Shown piece after piece: positions 33,410-44,310 of a stretch of DNA of 64,000 bases; position 1 is the stretch's first letter; every line of letters begins with the position of its first letter. The stretch lies in the NCBI RefSeq assembly GCF_020784725.1, contig NZ_JAJGTZ010000037.1, forward strand, positions 1-64,000, written 5' to 3'. Below the pieces are notes generated by a model. The model saw nothing but the letters and a program-made list of their open reading frames with translations, searched no databases and was not told the DNA's origin. The translations under genes were made by a program, and so were the position numbers. The DNA comes from Limosilactobacillus reuteri (GTDB lineage Bacteria > Bacillota > Bacilli > Lactobacillales > Lactobacillaceae).

Positions 33410-35416
33410 TTAAAATTCATGGTCATCAAAATCGTCCGCATATGGGGTATGTGAATCCTGAATTCGTTTAAACATTTTTTCTAAATCCTGATCATTAAAA
33501 TGAACAGTTACCGGACGCCCATGTGGACAATTAAAAGGATTTTCACATTGTGGCAATCGTTTCAGCAACGCTTTAGCTTCTCGTTCGTCAAGGTGGTGGT
33601 TAGCCTTTATAGCCCGCTTACAGCTCATCATAATCGCTGTTTTCATTCGAAATTCTTTGACGGTTAGCTTTCCATTCTTAATTAACCAGTCAATCATTTC
33701 TTTGGCCGTGTCTTCTTCTTGCCCCTCTTTAAACCATGTCGGATGGGAGCGCAAAATAAAACTATTTTGACCAAATGACTCTAATTCTAATCCGACCGCT
33801 GCCAGAGTATCAAGATGCTGATTAATTGTCATTGTATCGACAGTCGAATAATTAAGAACAAGCGGAACCAAGAAATTTTGCTGATCAGCGCTCACTTCCC
33901 CAATTTTTTGACGATAATACTCATAATTGATTCGCTCCTGAGCAGCATGTTGGTCAACAATGTAAAGCCCATCTCCTGCTTGTGCTAATAAAAAGGTTCC
34001 CTGAAGCTGACCAATATATTGAAGATCAGGAAACCGATTTTGCTGCTGATCTTGTTTATCATGGACATCCAATTCCATATTGGCAGGTTTTACCGATTTT
34101 TTCCTTATGGCAGGAACAGGAGTAGAAAATAGTGTCACTTCCCCCTCATTTTGATAACGTTCATCAAACTTTTGCATTGCTGGCGTATTTAAATCTTCAA
34201 CATGGTGAATAACGATTGGTGCTGGGATTTCACTATCAAGCGCGTCAGCATGGGCAGGATTATCAGCTTCTGGAGTTGAAATCTCAGTTGCCGCCTTTTC
34301 TGTGGCTGATACTGCCGAAATCGGAGCGGCGTGATAAACAGGTGATGCTTCCTTTAATCGACGATCAAGGTCCGCTACCTCATCATCATTAGGAATAAAT
34401 TGATCAGCATCTACATCTGGAATTAAGTTCTCAACTGCTATCCGTTTCCGAATTGTCTCAGCAATCAATTTTATTAGTTGCTGTTCTTTGCTCAAACGAA
34501 CCTCGCGTTTAGCTGGATGGACATTCACATCAACCAAAACAGGATCCAGATCAATGTTGATTACAGCAATCGGGTAGCGACCAACCATTAGTTTCGATTC
34601 ATATCCCTGAATAATTGCCTTTGTTAATTCAAAATTACGAATATACCGATGGTTGATTGTGATTGTGATATATTGACGTGATGCCCGTGTTAATTCTGGT
34701 AAGGAAACAAAACCACTAACGTTAAAATCATCATCTGCCCCACTTATCTCAAGCATCTTGCGTCCTGCTTGAACGCCATAAATTGCTGCAACTACTTGCT
34801 GTAAGTTATTATTACCTGCCGATCGAAATAATTCCCGCCCATTATGGGTAAAGCTAAAAGCAACCGCTGGATTAGCAAGGGCAAGCCGATTAATGATGTC
34901 CGTAATTCTGGTTAGCTCCGTTTGGGGTGATTTTAAGTACTTTAATCGCGCAGGAGTGTTAAAGAATAAGTCGGTTACCTTAATATCGGTTCCTTGACGC
35001 GCACCAGCCGGCTTCACTACTAATTCTTTCCCTCCCCGTAAATGGATCATTGTTCCTTCTTCTTGACCAGCTTGAGCAGTCGTAAGCGTTACATCAGCGA
35101 CTGAAGCAATACTAGGTAACGCTTCACCACGAAATCCCATTGTCTGCACCTTAAAGAGGTCATGGCGAGAATTAATCTTACTAGTTGCATGACGGTGAAA
35201 TGCAAGACTAATATCTTCAGCAGCGATTCCGTCACCATCATCAATCACGCGCACACTGTCTAAACCAGAATTTTCCACAATAATATCTACACGGTGACTA
35301 TGGGCATCCAATGAATTTTCAACTAATTCTTTTACAATTGATGCTGGACGTTCAATTACTTCACCGGCAGCAATTTGATTGGCTAAAATATTATCTAATT
35401 CATGAATCTTTCCCAT
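33410..35416 (-). CDS. mutL: DNA mismatch repair protein MutL
   Basis: A 668-residue MutL. The GHKL ATPase part shows ENSLDAH, DDGDGI and TMGFRGEAL; a low-complexity linker runs about 335-470; the C-terminal domain has DQHAAQERINYEYY and CPHGRP, the residues of the MutL endonuclease site found in species without MutH. It acts with MutS, encoded immediately upstream. Confidence 0.97.
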   Translation of the reverse strand: MGKIHELDNILANQIAAGEVIERPASIVKELVENSLDAHSHRVDIIVENSGLDSVRVIDDGDGIAAEDISLAFHRHATSKINSRHDLFKVQTMGFRGEALPSIASVADVTLTTAQAGQEEGTMIHLRGGKELVVKPAGARQGTDIKVTDLFFNTPARLKYLKSPQTELTRITDIINRLALANPAVAFSFTHNGRELFRSAGNNNLQQVVAAIYGVQAGRKMLEISGADDDFNVSGFVSLPELTRASRQYITITINHRYIRNFELTKAIIQGYESKLMVGRYPIAVINIDLDPVLVDVNVHPAKREVRLSKEQQLIKLIAETIRKRIAVENLIPDVDADQFIPNDDEVADLDRRLKEASPVYHAAPISAVSATEKAATEISTPEADNPAHADALDSEIPAPIVIHHVEDLNTPAMQKFDERYQNEGEVTLFSTPVPAIRKKSVKPANMELDVHDKQDQQQNRFPDLQYIGQLQGTFLLAQAGDGLYIVDQHAAQERINYEYYRQKIGEVSADQQNFLVPLVLNYSTVDTMTINQHLDTLAAVGLELESFGQNSFILRSHPTWFKEGQEEDTAKEMIDWLIKNGKLTVKEFRMKTAIMMSCKRAIKANHHLDEREAKALLKRLPQCENPFNCPHGRPVTVHFNDQDLEKMFKRIQDSHTPYADDFDDHEF

Positions 35417-35427
35417 TAAATATCACC

Positions 35428-38073
35428 TTATTTCAATTTCTGCTGCCACTTATAAATTTGATTCATTACATCCATGGGTGTCATTCCCATTAAATTAAGT
35501 TCTTTTAATTGATGTAAAATCCGCCGATCAATACTCGATTCTTTTTTCTCAGGTTGAGTAGCAAATAATTCAAGTTGACCATTATCTTCAACAGCTGGTG
35601 CAGACTCTTTCTTTACCGTTGCCGCTTCATTTATCTTCGCTGATATTGGTTCTGTATGGTAATTATCTGTTGCTGGTTTAGGTGTGTTCGGTAGTTTTAC
35701 ATCCTTTTGCTCTAATTTTTGCAAAATAGTATCTGCACGTTTTAATAATGAGGACGGCATTCCTGCTAGTTTAGCCACGTGGATTCCGTAAGACTTATCT
35801 GCAGGGCCTGCACTTACCTTATGCAAGAATACTAACTCCCCATCTTTTTCCGTTGCCCCTACATGAACATTTTTAAGCCGCGACAAGCTATGCTCAAGAG
35901 CTGTCAGTTCATGATAGTGAGTTGAAAATAGCGTTTTAGCACGAACATGCTGATGAACATACTCAATAATCGCTTGAGCCAATGCCATCCCATCATAAGT
36001 TGCGGTTCCCCGGCCAATTTCATCAAAGAGGATCAAACTACGATCTGTGGCATGAGTCAAAGCATTATTTGCTTCCATCATTTCAACCATGAAGGTACTT
36101 TCACCAGAGATTAAGTCGTCAGCCGCCCCAATTCGGGTAAAGACTTGATCAAAAATTGGCAATTCAGCGGATTTGGCAGGGACAAAACAGCCAATTTGTG
36201 CCATCACTGCAATCAATGCTAGCTGACGCATATAGGTACTCTTCCCTGACATGTTTGGCCCAGTAATCAGGAGAATATCAGTATCTTCTCCCATCAAAAC
36301 ATCATTAGGCACATATTCCTGATGTCCCATAAACTTTTCCACAACTGGGTGACGACCATCTTTAATTTTTAATACGTGACCAGTATTCATTTCAGGACGG
36401 ACAAAGTGGTAGTCTTCACTAACAACCGCAAAGCTTTGGAGTACATCTAATTCCGCAAGTTGTTGTGCTAATTTTTGTAGGCGTGTAATTTGCTCCTTGA
36501 CTTGTTCACGGATTTTAACAAAAATATCATATTCCAAGGCTGTCGACTTTTCTTGCGCCCCCATTATCAATGCCTCTTTTTCTTTTAATTCTGGAGTAGA
36601 AAAACGTTCAGCATTAACTAAGGTTTGTTTACGCTCGTAGCGATCTTTAGGAAGCTTGTCAAGATTAACTTTTGTAACCTCAATATAATAGCCAAATACA
36701 TGATTATAACCAATTTTAAGGTTATTTATGCCCGTTAATTTCCGTTCATGTTCTTGCAGGTCTGCAATCCACTGTTTTCCATTATTCATCGCATCACGGT
36801 ATTGGTCTAATTGGTCATTATAGCCATCCTTAATTACGCCACCTTCAGTAATAGCAATTGGCGGTTCTTCAACAATTGAGTGATCAATTAAATCTGCCAC
36901 ATCGTCCAAAGGATCCAATTGTTTTTGCAATTCTTCAAAGACAGGTGAATCAAGAGTTTCTAAAACGTATTTTAGTTTAGGAACTTGCCTTAAGGAAGTC
37001 TTAAGTTGAATAAGATCACGTCCATTAACACTTCCATAGGCAACCCGCCCTGCTAAGCGTTCAAGGTCATATACCTTAATTAACTCTTGCTGCAAATTAC
37101 TTCTCTCAAAATAGTGGTCTAGTAATTCTTGGACCTTATCTTGTCGTTCACTGATTGCATTTTGATTAATTAATGGCCGGTCAATCCACCGTTTAAGAAG
37201 ACGACTGCCCATCGCTGTTTTTGTCTCATCTAAAAGCCATGCTAAGGTCCCCTGACGCTTCCCACTTCGCATATTGCGCATTAATTCAAGATTTGTTTTT
37301 GAATAGTGGTCAATCTTCATAAAAGAACTTGGTTGATATGCAATTGCTTTCTGCAAATGGGCTAAAGAGCGCTTTTGGGTCGTTAATAAGTACGACACAA
37401 GTAACGCAACAACGTGCTGTTGGGCTTGATCATCAAGATCTTGAGTAAGATAACTAATCTCAGCATTTTTAAGGACCGTTGGCTGATGTGATTGAAGGAT
37501 ATTTCGTTGCTTAAACTGAGTTGTTATTTCAACTGGTAGTTCACCATCCACAACTACTTCCTTACTTTGGAGATTAACCAATTCATTAACTGCGTCATTT
37601 GCATTATTTAAGCTCGTCGTTTTAAGCTCCCCAGTTGATAAGTCTGTATAGGCAATACTAAATAACCCATTTTGTCTACTAATCGCTGCAAGATAATTGT
37701 TATCACGTGCCTGTTCACCATTTAAATCCATTTGCGTTCCAGGTGTAATTAAACGGGTAACAGCTCGTTTAACCATCCCCTTCGCCTTTTTAGGGTCTTC
37801 CATCTGTTCGCAGATTGCTACTTTATAACCTTTATCAATTAAAATATCAATGTAGTTGTTAACTGCGCGATGGGGTACCCCACACATTGGAATTGGATTT
37901 TTCGCACTATGGTTTCTCGTTGTTAAGGTTAGCTCAAGAAGTTGTGCTCCTTTAATTGCATCGTCATTAAATAGCTCATAAAAATCACCAAGTCGGTAAA
38001 ATAAAAAGGCATCTGGATATTGATCTTTTACCTTTTGATATTGTTCCATCATCGGTGTTGTTTTTTTTGCCAC
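35428..38073 (-). CDS. mutS: DNA mismatch repair protein MutS
   Basis: An 881-residue MutS recognising mismatches and small loops. The mismatch-binding FYRLGDFYE (Phe-x-Glu) is at about 25-33, Walker A GPNMSGKS near 615, and [12 protein letters not shown] follows. A linker-like stretch (about 800-845) precedes the C-terminal tail. GTG start with GGGGTG upstream. First gene of mutS-mutL-ruvA-ruvB. Confidence 0.97.
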   Translation of the reverse strand: MAKKTTPMMEQYQKVKDQYPDAFLFYRLGDFYELFNDDAIKGAQLLELTLTTRNHSAKNPIPMCGVPHRAVNNYIDILIDKGYKVAICEQMEDPKKAKGMVKRAVTRLITPGTQMDLNGEQARDNNYLAAISRQNGLFSIAYTDLSTGELKTTSLNNANDAVNELVNLQSKEVVVDGELPVEITTQFKQRNILQSHQPTVLKNAEISYLTQDLDDQAQQHVVALLVSYLLTTQKRSLAHLQKAIAYQPSSFMKIDHYSKTNLELMRNMRSGKRQGTLAWLLDETKTAMGSRLLKRWIDRPLINQNAISERQDKVQELLDHYFERSNLQQELIKVYDLERLAGRVAYGSVNGRDLIQLKTSLRQVPKLKYVLETLDSPVFEELQKQLDPLDDVADLIDHSIVEEPPIAITEGGVIKDGYNDQLDQYRDAMNNGKQWIADLQEHERKLTGINNLKIGYNHVFGYYIEVTKVNLDKLPKDRYERKQTLVNAERFSTPELKEKEALIMGAQEKSTALEYDIFVKIREQVKEQITRLQKLAQQLAELDVLQSFAVVSEDYHFVRPEMNTGHVLKIKDGRHPVVEKFMGHQEYVPNDVLMGEDTDILLITGPNMSGKSTYMRQLALIAVMAQIGCFVPAKSAELPIFDQVFTRIGAADDLISGESTFMVEMMEANNALTHATDRSLILFDEIGRGTATYDGMALAQAIIEYVHQHVRAKTLFSTHYHELTALEHSLSRLKNVHVGATEKDGELVFLHKVSAGPADKSYGIHVAKLAGMPSSLLKRADTILQKLEQKDVKLPNTPKPATDNYHTEPISAKINEAATVKKESAPAVEDNGQLELFATQPEKKESSIDRRILHQLKELNLMGMTPMDVMNQIYKWQQKLK

Positions 38074-38177
38074 TAAATTTCACCCCGTTAATATATTTTT
38101 TAATCTTAATAATAAACTAATTATATTTTTTGTCTAAATTTGCTGCAAGATCTCTGTTAATGATGGATGTTGTTTAA

Positions 38178-38217
38178 AATAATAAAGAGACTGAAGGTTA
38201 TACCCAGCCTCTTTATA
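38178..38217 (-). terminator. rny terminator
   Basis: ATAAAGAG and CTG pair with CAG and CTCTTTAT around an 11-12 base loop, 17 bases after the rny stop. T-rich sequence follows on the minus strand. Confidence 0.75.
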
Positions 38218-38234
38218 GGAACTGAAAAATCAGT

Positions 38235-39788
38235 TTATTTAGCATAATCAACTGCTCGAACTTCCCGAATAACGGTTACTTTAATATGTCCTGGATATTC
38301 TAATTGCTTTTCAATTTTGTTCTTAATATCATGTGACAAAGTTGTTGCCTGCAAATCAGAAATCTTCTTCGGTTTGACAATCACGCGAAGTTCTCGACCA
38401 GCTTGAATTGCATAACTATGGTCGACACCATCATAACTGTTTGCTATGCTTTCTAGTTTCTTTAAACGTTGAATGTATTGTTCTAATGACTCGCTTCGAG
38501 CACCAGGACGTGCCCCTGAAATTGCATCTGCTGCTTGTACAAGAACAGCAATCACAGAAGTGGCAGGAACATCCCCATGGTGAGAAGCAATCGTATTGAT
38601 AACCACTTTATTTTCCTTATACTTGCGGGTTAACTCTACACCTAACTCAACATGTGAACCATCAACTTCATGATCAATTGCTTTCCCAATATCATGGAGG
38701 AGACCAGCACGTTTTGCTAATGTAACATCTTCCCCAAGTTCAGCAGCCATAATTCCGGCCAACTTAGCAACTTCGATCGAGTGGTCTAAGACATTTTGAC
38801 CGTAACTAGTCCGGTACTTCATTCTTCCGACCGTCTTAATTAGGTCTGGATGCATTGAATGAATTCCTAAATCAAATAATGCTTGCTCACCAGTCTCCCG
38901 TAGTTGAGTATCCATTTGCTTACGAGCCTTATCAACCGCTTCTTCAATTCGTGCAGGATGAATCCGACCATCTTGAATTAGTTTTTCAAGCGCGATCTTA
39001 GCAATCTCACGTCGTACCGGATCAAAGCCACTCAATACAACAGCTTCTGGCGTGTCATCAATAATCAAATCAATTCCTGTTAACGTCTCTAAAGTTCTAA
39101 TATTTCGCCCTTCACGACCAATTATTCTTCCCTTCATATCATCATTAGGAAGATTAACAACTGAAACAGTCGTCTCTGAGACAACATCAGCAGCACTACG
39201 CTGAATTGCTTCAACAATTAATTTCTTTGCATTACGTTCTGCAGAAAGTTCCGCTTCTTGTTCACTGTCGCGAATCATTACTGCTCGTTCAGTTTTTAAC
39301 TGTTCTTTTACTTCAGATAATAATAACTGTTTAGCATCTTCTTGTGACATTTGAGCAACTTTTTCAACTTCTTGTTTACGTTGTTCAATCAAGGCATTAG
39401 CTTGTTCCTTTGATTGATGAAGCTGCTCTTTTTCTTGATCTAATTTACGTTCACGAACGCCAACGGCATTCTCCCTTTTTTCTAGAGCGCTATCCTTATG
39501 ATCTAAAGAAGCCTCTCGTTGGAGTAATCGATCTTCCTGTCGCTGAACCTCACTCCGCCGCTGTTTTAGCTCATCTTCCACTCTCTCGCGGTATTGATGG
39601 CTCTCTTCTTTCGCTTCTAAAATAGCTTCTTTTTTCGCCGTTTTTGCTTCTTGTTTTGCTTTAGAAATAATACCTTTAGCATCATTATGTGCTTCTGCAA
39701 CTTGTTTTTCATATGAAACCTTACGAATTACATAGCCGACAATAATTCCGACAACCATAGCAAGCGCGGCGAACATTAAAATTTTCAC
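38235..39788 (-). CDS. rny: ribonuclease Y
   Basis: A 517-residue membrane-anchored endoribonuclease that starts mRNA decay in Firmicutes. An N-terminal membrane helix (about 4-22) is followed by a long Lys/Glu/Gln coiled coil (about 25-195), a KH RNA-binding domain ([17 protein letters not shown]), and an HD metal-dependent nuclease domain ([12 protein letters not shown]). It begins with GTG behind GGAGG. It ends in the conserved [10 protein letters not shown]. Confidence 0.97.
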   Translation of the reverse strand: MKILMFAALAMVVGIIVGYVIRKVSYEKQVAEAHNDAKGIISKAKQEAKTAKKEAILEAKEESHQYRERVEDELKQRRSEVQRQEDRLLQREASLDHKDSALEKRENAVGVRERKLDQEKEQLHQSKEQANALIEQRKQEVEKVAQMSQEDAKQLLLSEVKEQLKTERAVMIRDSEQEAELSAERNAKKLIVEAIQRSAADVVSETTVSVVNLPNDDMKGRIIGREGRNIRTLETLTGIDLIIDDTPEAVVLSGFDPVRREIAKIALEKLIQDGRIHPARIEEAVDKARKQMDTQLRETGEQALFDLGIHSMHPDLIKTVGRMKYRTSYGQNVLDHSIEVAKLAGIMAAELGEDVTLAKRAGLLHDIGKAIDHEVDGSHVELGVELTRKYKENKVVINTIASHHGDVPATSVIAVLVQAADAISGARPGARSESLEQYIQRLKKLESIANSYDGVDHSYAIQAGRELRVIVKPKKISDLQATTLSHDIKNKIEKQLEYPGHIKVTVIREVRAVDYAK

Positions 39789-39875
39789 TATTTCACCTCC
39801 GCTTCAACTATTATGTTGTTGGTATGAATAAATTAATTTCACCGTGTAACGTCAAAAAAACATCACACAAGTTAA

Positions 39876-39904
39876 ATTTTAATCTTGCCACACTAAGGTG
39901 TCAA
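39876..39904 (-). promoter_or_regulatory. rny promoter
   Basis: Minus-strand TTGACA (39899-39904), 17-base spacer, TAAAAT (39876-39881). The leader before the GTG is about 80 bases, with no further structure that I recognise. Confidence 0.75.
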
Positions 39905-39937
39905 CTATTGAATTTATCAATTGCTTAAACAGCCATC

Positions 39938-39992
39938 ATAAAAAGGGAAATCCCTAATATTCAGCTATTAATGCTAAAAAATTAGGGAATTT
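39938..39992 (-). terminator. recA terminator
   Basis: AAATCCCTAAT (39948-39958) pairs with ATTAGGGAATTT (39981-39992) over a 22-base loop; CCCTTTTTATG follows on the minus strand. Confidence 0.75.
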
Positions 39993-40011
39993 CGGTTTCA
40001 AATATTATTAT

Positions 40012-41100
40012 TTATTCTTTACTTGCTTCTTCAATTGTTTCTTGTTTATTTTCACCGGTCTTACAACTGGCTTTATCGTCAGTAGTTTTTTTAGTTGACT
40101 TTTCATTTAACGGTTCCATCCCATTTGCAACACGAACTTTATCCATTAATTCACTCATGCTATCTGGGTGTTCCTTAAGCCACTTTTTAGCATTTTCACG
40201 ACCTTGTCCAATACGTTCGTTACCATATGAGTACCAGGCACCGCTCTTGTCAACAAGATCGTTTTCAACTGCCATGTCTAGTAATTCACCAGTCTTAGAT
40301 ATTCCTTCACCATACATAATATCAATTTCACAACGTTTGAATGGTGGAGCAACCTTATTTTTAACAATCTTTACTTTAGCTTTATTTCCAATAACATCCG
40401 TACCATTCTTAATTTGTTCTGCACGACGAATTTCCATACGAATAGTTGAGTAAAATTTAAGTGCACGTCCACCAGTTGTTGTTTCAGGGTTACCAAACAT
40501 TACTCCAACCTTTTCACGAATTTGGTTAATAAAGATAGCAATTGTCTTTGTCTTATTAATTTCACCAGAAAGTTTCCGAAGAGCCTGAGACATCAAACGA
40601 GCTTGTAATCCAACATGGGTATCACCCATATCACCATCAATTTCAGCACGAGGAACTAATGCTGCAACTGAATCAACAATTACTAAGTCAACTGCCCCAC
40701 TTGAAATCAATGCATCAGCAATTTCTAATCCTTCTTCACCACTATCAGGCTGTGAAAGCAATAGGTCATTAATATTAACACCTAAGGCTTCTGCATATTG
40801 AGGATCAAGAGCATTTTCAGCATCAATATAGGCTGCTGTCCCGCCTTGACGTTGTACTTCTGCTACTGCATGTAATGCTACAGTAGTCTTACCAGAACTT
40901 TCAGGGCCATAAATTTCAACTATCCGACCACGAGGATATCCACCAATTCCAAGTGCCTTGTCAATAGCAAGGGAACCACTAGAAACCGAAGCAACCTTCA
41001 TATCAGTGGCGTCACCCATTCGCATAATAGAACCCTTACCGAAGTTCTTTTCGATCTTTCTGATAGCAACATCTAATGCTGCTTTTCGTTGGTCAGCCAA
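40012..41100 (-). CDS. recA: recombinase RecA
   Basis: A 362-residue RecA, which pairs DNA strands and stimulates LexA cleavage. Walker A is GPESSGKTT (near 65), the second ATP site region [12 protein letters not shown], loop L2 includes [13 protein letters not shown]. The C-terminal tail is Lys/Glu-rich and contains a Cys. The start codon is TTG at 41100, 9 bases after AAGGAGG. It follows cinA, and an SOS box lies between them. Confidence 0.98.
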   Translation of the reverse strand: MADQRKAALDVAIRKIEKNFGKGSIMRMGDATDMKVASVSSGSLAIDKALGIGGYPRGRIVEIYGPESSGKTTVALHAVAEVQRQGGTAAYIDAENALDPQYAEALGVNINDLLLSQPDSGEEGLEIADALISSGAVDLVIVDSVAALVPRAEIDGDMGDTHVGLQARLMSQALRKLSGEINKTKTIAIFINQIREKVGVMFGNPETTTGGRALKFYSTIRMEIRRAEQIKNGTDVIGNKAKVKIVKNKVAPPFKRCEIDIMYGEGISKTGELLDMAVENDLVDKSGAWYSYGNERIGQGRENAKKWLKEHPDSMSELMDKVRVANGMEPLNEKSTKKTTDDKASCKTGENKQETIEEASKE

Positions 41101-41174
41101 ATCAAATTCCTCCTTTTTTACGGTTTATCCGATAACTAATAATAACAGTTTTAGACAAAAAAACAAGAAAAAAG

Positions 41175-41188
41175 TGAACAAAAGTTCG
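41175..41188 (-). promoter_or_regulatory. LexA (SOS) box upstream of recA
   Basis: Minus-strand CGAACTTTTGTTCA matches the Gram-positive LexA operator CGAACnnnnGTTCG at all but the last base. It lies just after the cinA stop and about 75 bases before the recA start, next to a weak TTGTTT-17-ATTATT promoter. Confidence 0.7.
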
Positions 41189-41189
41189 T

Positions 41190-42437
41190 TTATTTTTTTA
41201 GTTCACGGTAAATTAATTGAAGTCCATATTGAACACTCAATGTCCGAATTGCCCGTCTTCCAATATAGGATGCAAGATGTAATTGCACGGTTTTAGTCGG
41301 GCACCCCTTTATTGCTAGTCCAATCCAGACCGTTCCTGCTGGTTGTCCTTCTAACATGTCTGGACCCGCTACACCAGTAAAACCAATCCCAATTTCAACA
41401 TTTAATTTTCGTCGACACCCTTCCGCCATTGCCGCAGCAGTTTCAGAACTTACAACTCCGTACTGGTCAATCATGTTGTGGGGAATTTCTAATAACTTTT
41501 CCTTTGCACTAATAGCATATGTAACAAAACCACCATTAAAAACAGTTGAGGCTCCTGGTATGGAACAAATAGTACTTTGGAACATTCCCCCTGTTAAACT
41601 TTCTGCTGCAGTCAATTTCCAACCATGATTTTTTAATTGATCAACGACAACTTTGGCAAGTGTGAGGTCGTCTCCTACTCCAAAGAAAAATGGTTCTTCA
41701 ACTGCAAGAATTGCTTTTTGCGCCTGATCAATTTTTTCTTCAGCTTCAGCCACTGGTAAGTCACGCACGGTGAGTCGAACCTGGATTGCCGTTGGTTGAA
41801 CATAGGAAGTAATACTGATCCCCGCTATATCGTTAGTAACTTCTTCAATTTCATCCATTAATTGTGACTCCGGCCGTCCTAAAAAGTTTAGTGTCCGACT
41901 AGTAATTTTCTTTCCCGTTTGGAAATATTGCTGGAGTTTAGGAATCAGACTCTTCTCAACCATTGCTTTAAATTCGGCGGGTGGTCCCGGTAAAACAACC
42001 ACGACTTTACCCTTAGTTTCATACCAACATCCTAGGGCAAGCCCGACTGGATTAATAAGTGGTTCTCCTCCCTGCGGATACTGGGCTTGACGAATATTCT
42101 CTGCTTCCATTTTTATTTGCCGCTGTTCAAATGTTTTTTGAATCCATTTCCAGTGTTCTTCGTCAGTCTGCAACTCTTTCCCTAAGATTTTGGCAACTGT
42201 AGGCATCGTAATATCATCTGTAGTTGGCCCGAGTCCCCCGCAAACAAAAACTAATTGAGCACGAGTCAACGCGTGATCAATAACATGCTCTAACCTCTGC
42301 GATTGATCGTCAACAGTTGTTTGATAAGTAGCCGGTAAGTCAAGTTGGGTTAGCCTTTTAGCTAAGTACATGGCATTAGTATTAACTATTTGCCCAAGGA
42401 CTATTTCAGTTCCTACTGAGATAATTTCTGCATCCAT
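41190..42437 (-). CDS. cinA: competence/damage-inducible protein CinA
   Basis: A 415-residue two-domain protein. The N-terminal domain (about 1-170, SVGTEIVLGQIVNTN and CGGLGPTTDD) resembles molybdopterin-binding/MoaB folds and in relatives hydrolyses ADP-ribose. The C-terminal domain (about 255-410, AESLTGGMFQSTICSIPGAS and GFTGVAGP) is nicotinamide-nucleotide amidohydrolase-like. In streptococci cinA is a late competence gene transcribed with recA; the same order is seen here. A candidate com box lies 19 bases before the ATG. Confidence 0.96.
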   Translation of the reverse strand: MDAEIISVGTEIVLGQIVNTNAMYLAKRLTQLDLPATYQTTVDDQSQRLEHVIDHALTRAQLVFVCGGLGPTTDDITMPTVAKILGKELQTDEEHWKWIQKTFEQRQIKMEAENIRQAQYPQGGEPLINPVGLALGCWYETKGKVVVVLPGPPAEFKAMVEKSLIPKLQQYFQTGKKITSRTLNFLGRPESQLMDEIEEVTNDIAGISITSYVQPTAIQVRLTVRDLPVAEAEEKIDQAQKAILAVEEPFFFGVGDDLTLAKVVVDQLKNHGWKLTAAESLTGGMFQSTICSIPGASTVFNGGFVTYAISAKEKLLEIPHNMIDQYGVVSSETAAAMAEGCRRKLNVEIGIGFTGVAGPDMLEGQPAGTVWIGLAIKGCPTKTVQLHLASYIGRRAIRTLSVQYGLQLIYRELKK

Positions 42438-42455
42438 AAAACTTCATCCCCTATT

Positions 42456-42467
42456 AATATATATACG
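42456..42467 (-). promoter_or_regulatory. candidate competence (com) box upstream of cinA
   Basis: Minus-strand CGTATATATATT, preceded by TTA to give TTACGTATA, differs at one base from streptococcal TACGAATA over eight positions. It matches the comG/radC motif at 9 of 12 bases. A TATACT a few bases upstream could serve as an ordinary -10, so cinA may have both basal and competence control. Confidence 0.55.
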
Positions 42468-42510
42468 TAAAGTATAGTCATTTTCACTAAAATCTTAAAA
42501 CTATGAATAT

Positions 42511-42557
42511 AAAAAATGTGAGGGTGAAAAAAAACTTTTGTTTTTTCTCACCCTCAT
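42511..42557 (-). terminator. pgsA terminator
   Basis: TGAGGGTGA (42518-42526) pairs with TCACCCTCA (42548-42556), extended inward by A-run/T-run pairing around ACTTTTGT; T-rich after the stem on the minus strand. Confidence 0.88.
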
Positions 42558-42560
42558 ATC

Positions 42561-43148
42561 CTATTTAAATCCATCCGAAAAGACGTCGCGTCCTTGAATG
42601 AAGTAATCCACTCCAGAATAAATAGTAAAGAACAAGCAAATATATAACATAATTTGGCCAAACGGAATATTCCAAATAGCAAAAATAACATTATTTAAGA
42701 GTAAGAAGATAATTGCAATAAACTGCGTAGTTGTCTTAATCTTCCCCGGCATTTTAGCGGCTAATACTACCCCATCTTGTTCTACTAACAATAAGCGTAA
42801 GCCCGTAACAGATAATTCTCGCCAAATAATGATTGAAGTTACCCATGATGGAACAACACCATTTCCAGTTAAAACGATAAATGCAGTCATGACAAGCAAC
42901 TTATCAGCAAGCGGATCAGTAAACTTCCCAAAATTAGTTACTAGATGCTGTCGCCGCGCAATTTGTCCATCAAGATTATCAGTAATTGTTGCGGCAATAA
43001 ATAAAATAGCAGCAATAAGCTGAGCCATCGGGATAGTTGCTCCCCAAAAACTTACAGCTCCCCAGCTTTGTAATGGCAGAACCATTAATAATAAGAAAAA
43101 GGGAATAATAATTAAACGTATAACAGTTAGTTTATTTGGTAAATTCAA
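42561..43148 (-). CDS. pgsA: CDP-diacylglycerol-glycerol-3-phosphate 3-phosphatidyltransferase
   Basis: A 195-residue membrane enzyme making phosphatidylglycerol phosphate. The CDP-alcohol phosphotransferase motif is complete (DGQIARR, then G...D and D in FGKFTDPLADK, about residues 60-82). Four or more hydrophobic helices span the rest. TTG start at 43148, eight bases after AAAGGAG. It follows rodZ, a common order. Confidence 0.95.
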   Translation of the reverse strand: MNLPNKLTVIRLIIIPFFLLLMVLPLQSWGAVSFWGATIPMAQLIAAILFIAATITDNLDGQIARRQHLVTNFGKFTDPLADKLLVMTAFIVLTGNGVVPSWVTSIIIWRELSVTGLRLLLVEQDGVVLAAKMPGKIKTTTQFIAIIFLLLNNVIFAIWNIPFGQIMLYICLFFTIYSGVDYFIQGRDVFSDGFK

Positions 43149-43174
43149 TGTTCTAACTCCTTTAGTCCTCTTAA

Positions 43175-44212
43175 TTAACGAGTTGGTTGATTACTTGGCT
43201 GACTAGCATTTGCCTGAGGACGACTGTTATTATTAGCAGCAGACGGTTGAGTAGCATTATTAGGACGTGCCGAGGATGACGAAGCTTGGCTTGAACTATT
43301 TGACGGCTGACTTGCTGAACTGCTGCTTGTTTGGGTACGCCCAAAGTTAATCGTTACATTCCGCGTGTTTTGATAACGGCCATTATTAGTAAAGTCGATT
43401 TCTTGATTACCGAGTTTTAATTTTGTTGCTCGAGCGTTGCCAACCGTAATTACTAATGAAGTTGTGTCACGACTTATTTTTATATTGGTTTTTTCATTAT
43501 TGTTCAATGTTTTATTTAATAAGTCATTATTATTTGCTCTTACTTGCATCCAAGAACGATCACTTGGTTCAATTTGTAGCGTTGTGTCTTTAGTAAGTTG
43601 ACCTGCTGTATAAGTAACGCTTGTATCATTCCGATTAGGTGCTTCTTGAAGCTTAATTGCCGTTGATTTACTTTCCTTTGTACTTGCCTTTTTAGCAGAA
43701 GTAGAGGCCTTCTTACGACTCTCTCCAGAAACGGATACCGAACTATTATCAATTCGTGTAGAAGAATCGCGATGATTGCGAGCAATGGCCGTAATCCAAA
43801 TAGCTGCCAACACTAAAATAATCACGCAAGCAATAATAATCGTTGGCATGTAGTTACGCACCTTGTCTACACTCCCACTAACAGTTTTTCGTTGATTTGC
43901 ACGAGTTTCAACTGCTTGAGCCAAGTGATCGGAATACTCTTCCGTTTTAGTCTGTGGCAATTGATCATCATATTTTTGCAATAATTCATTACCATCTAAG
44001 CCCACCGTATTGGCATATTGCTTAATGAACGCACGAACATAAAAGTCACCAGGAAGTTCGTCAAAATTTTCATCTTCAATCGCGATTAAATACCGCTTTT
44101 GAATCTTAGTCATTTGTTGAAGATCATCAAGGGTATAGCCCTTTTCTTCCCGTGCTTTTCGTAAAATTTTACCGATTTCAAGTCGTTTTTGATCGTTCTC
44201 GTTCTCACTCAT
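43175..44212 (-). CDS. rodZ: RodZ-like cell-shape protein
   Basis: A 345-residue RodZ homologue. It has an N-terminal helix-turn-helix (about 8-75, IGKILRKAREEKGYTLDDLQ), a Lys/Arg-flanked membrane helix (about 117-142), and an outer domain (DUF4115, about 190-290) followed by a long Ser/Asn/Gln/Pro-rich tail. RodZ links MreB filaments to the membrane. The extended low-complexity tail suggests a cell-wall-spanning extension. Confidence 0.88.
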   Translation of the reverse strand: MSENENDQKRLEIGKILRKAREEKGYTLDDLQQMTKIQKRYLIAIEDENFDELPGDFYVRAFIKQYANTVGLDGNELLQKYDDQLPQTKTEEYSDHLAQAVETRANQRKTVSGSVDKVRNYMPTIIIACVIILVLAAIWITAIARNHRDSSTRIDNSSVSVSGESRKKASTSAKKASTKESKSTAIKLQEAPNRNDTSVTYTAGQLTKDTTLQIEPSDRSWMQVRANNNDLLNKTLNNNEKTNIKISRDTTSLVITVGNARATKLKLGNQEIDFTNNGRYQNTRNVTINFGRTQTSSSSASQPSNSSSQASSSSARPNNATQPSAANNNSRPQANASQPSNQPTR

Positions 44213-44310
44213 TATTCTATCTCCATTTTCATTTATCTTTACTCTTGGATATTATATCATGCTCAATTATATATTAGCTTATCGGAATAAATCTATAGGA
44301 AAAGTTTAGT

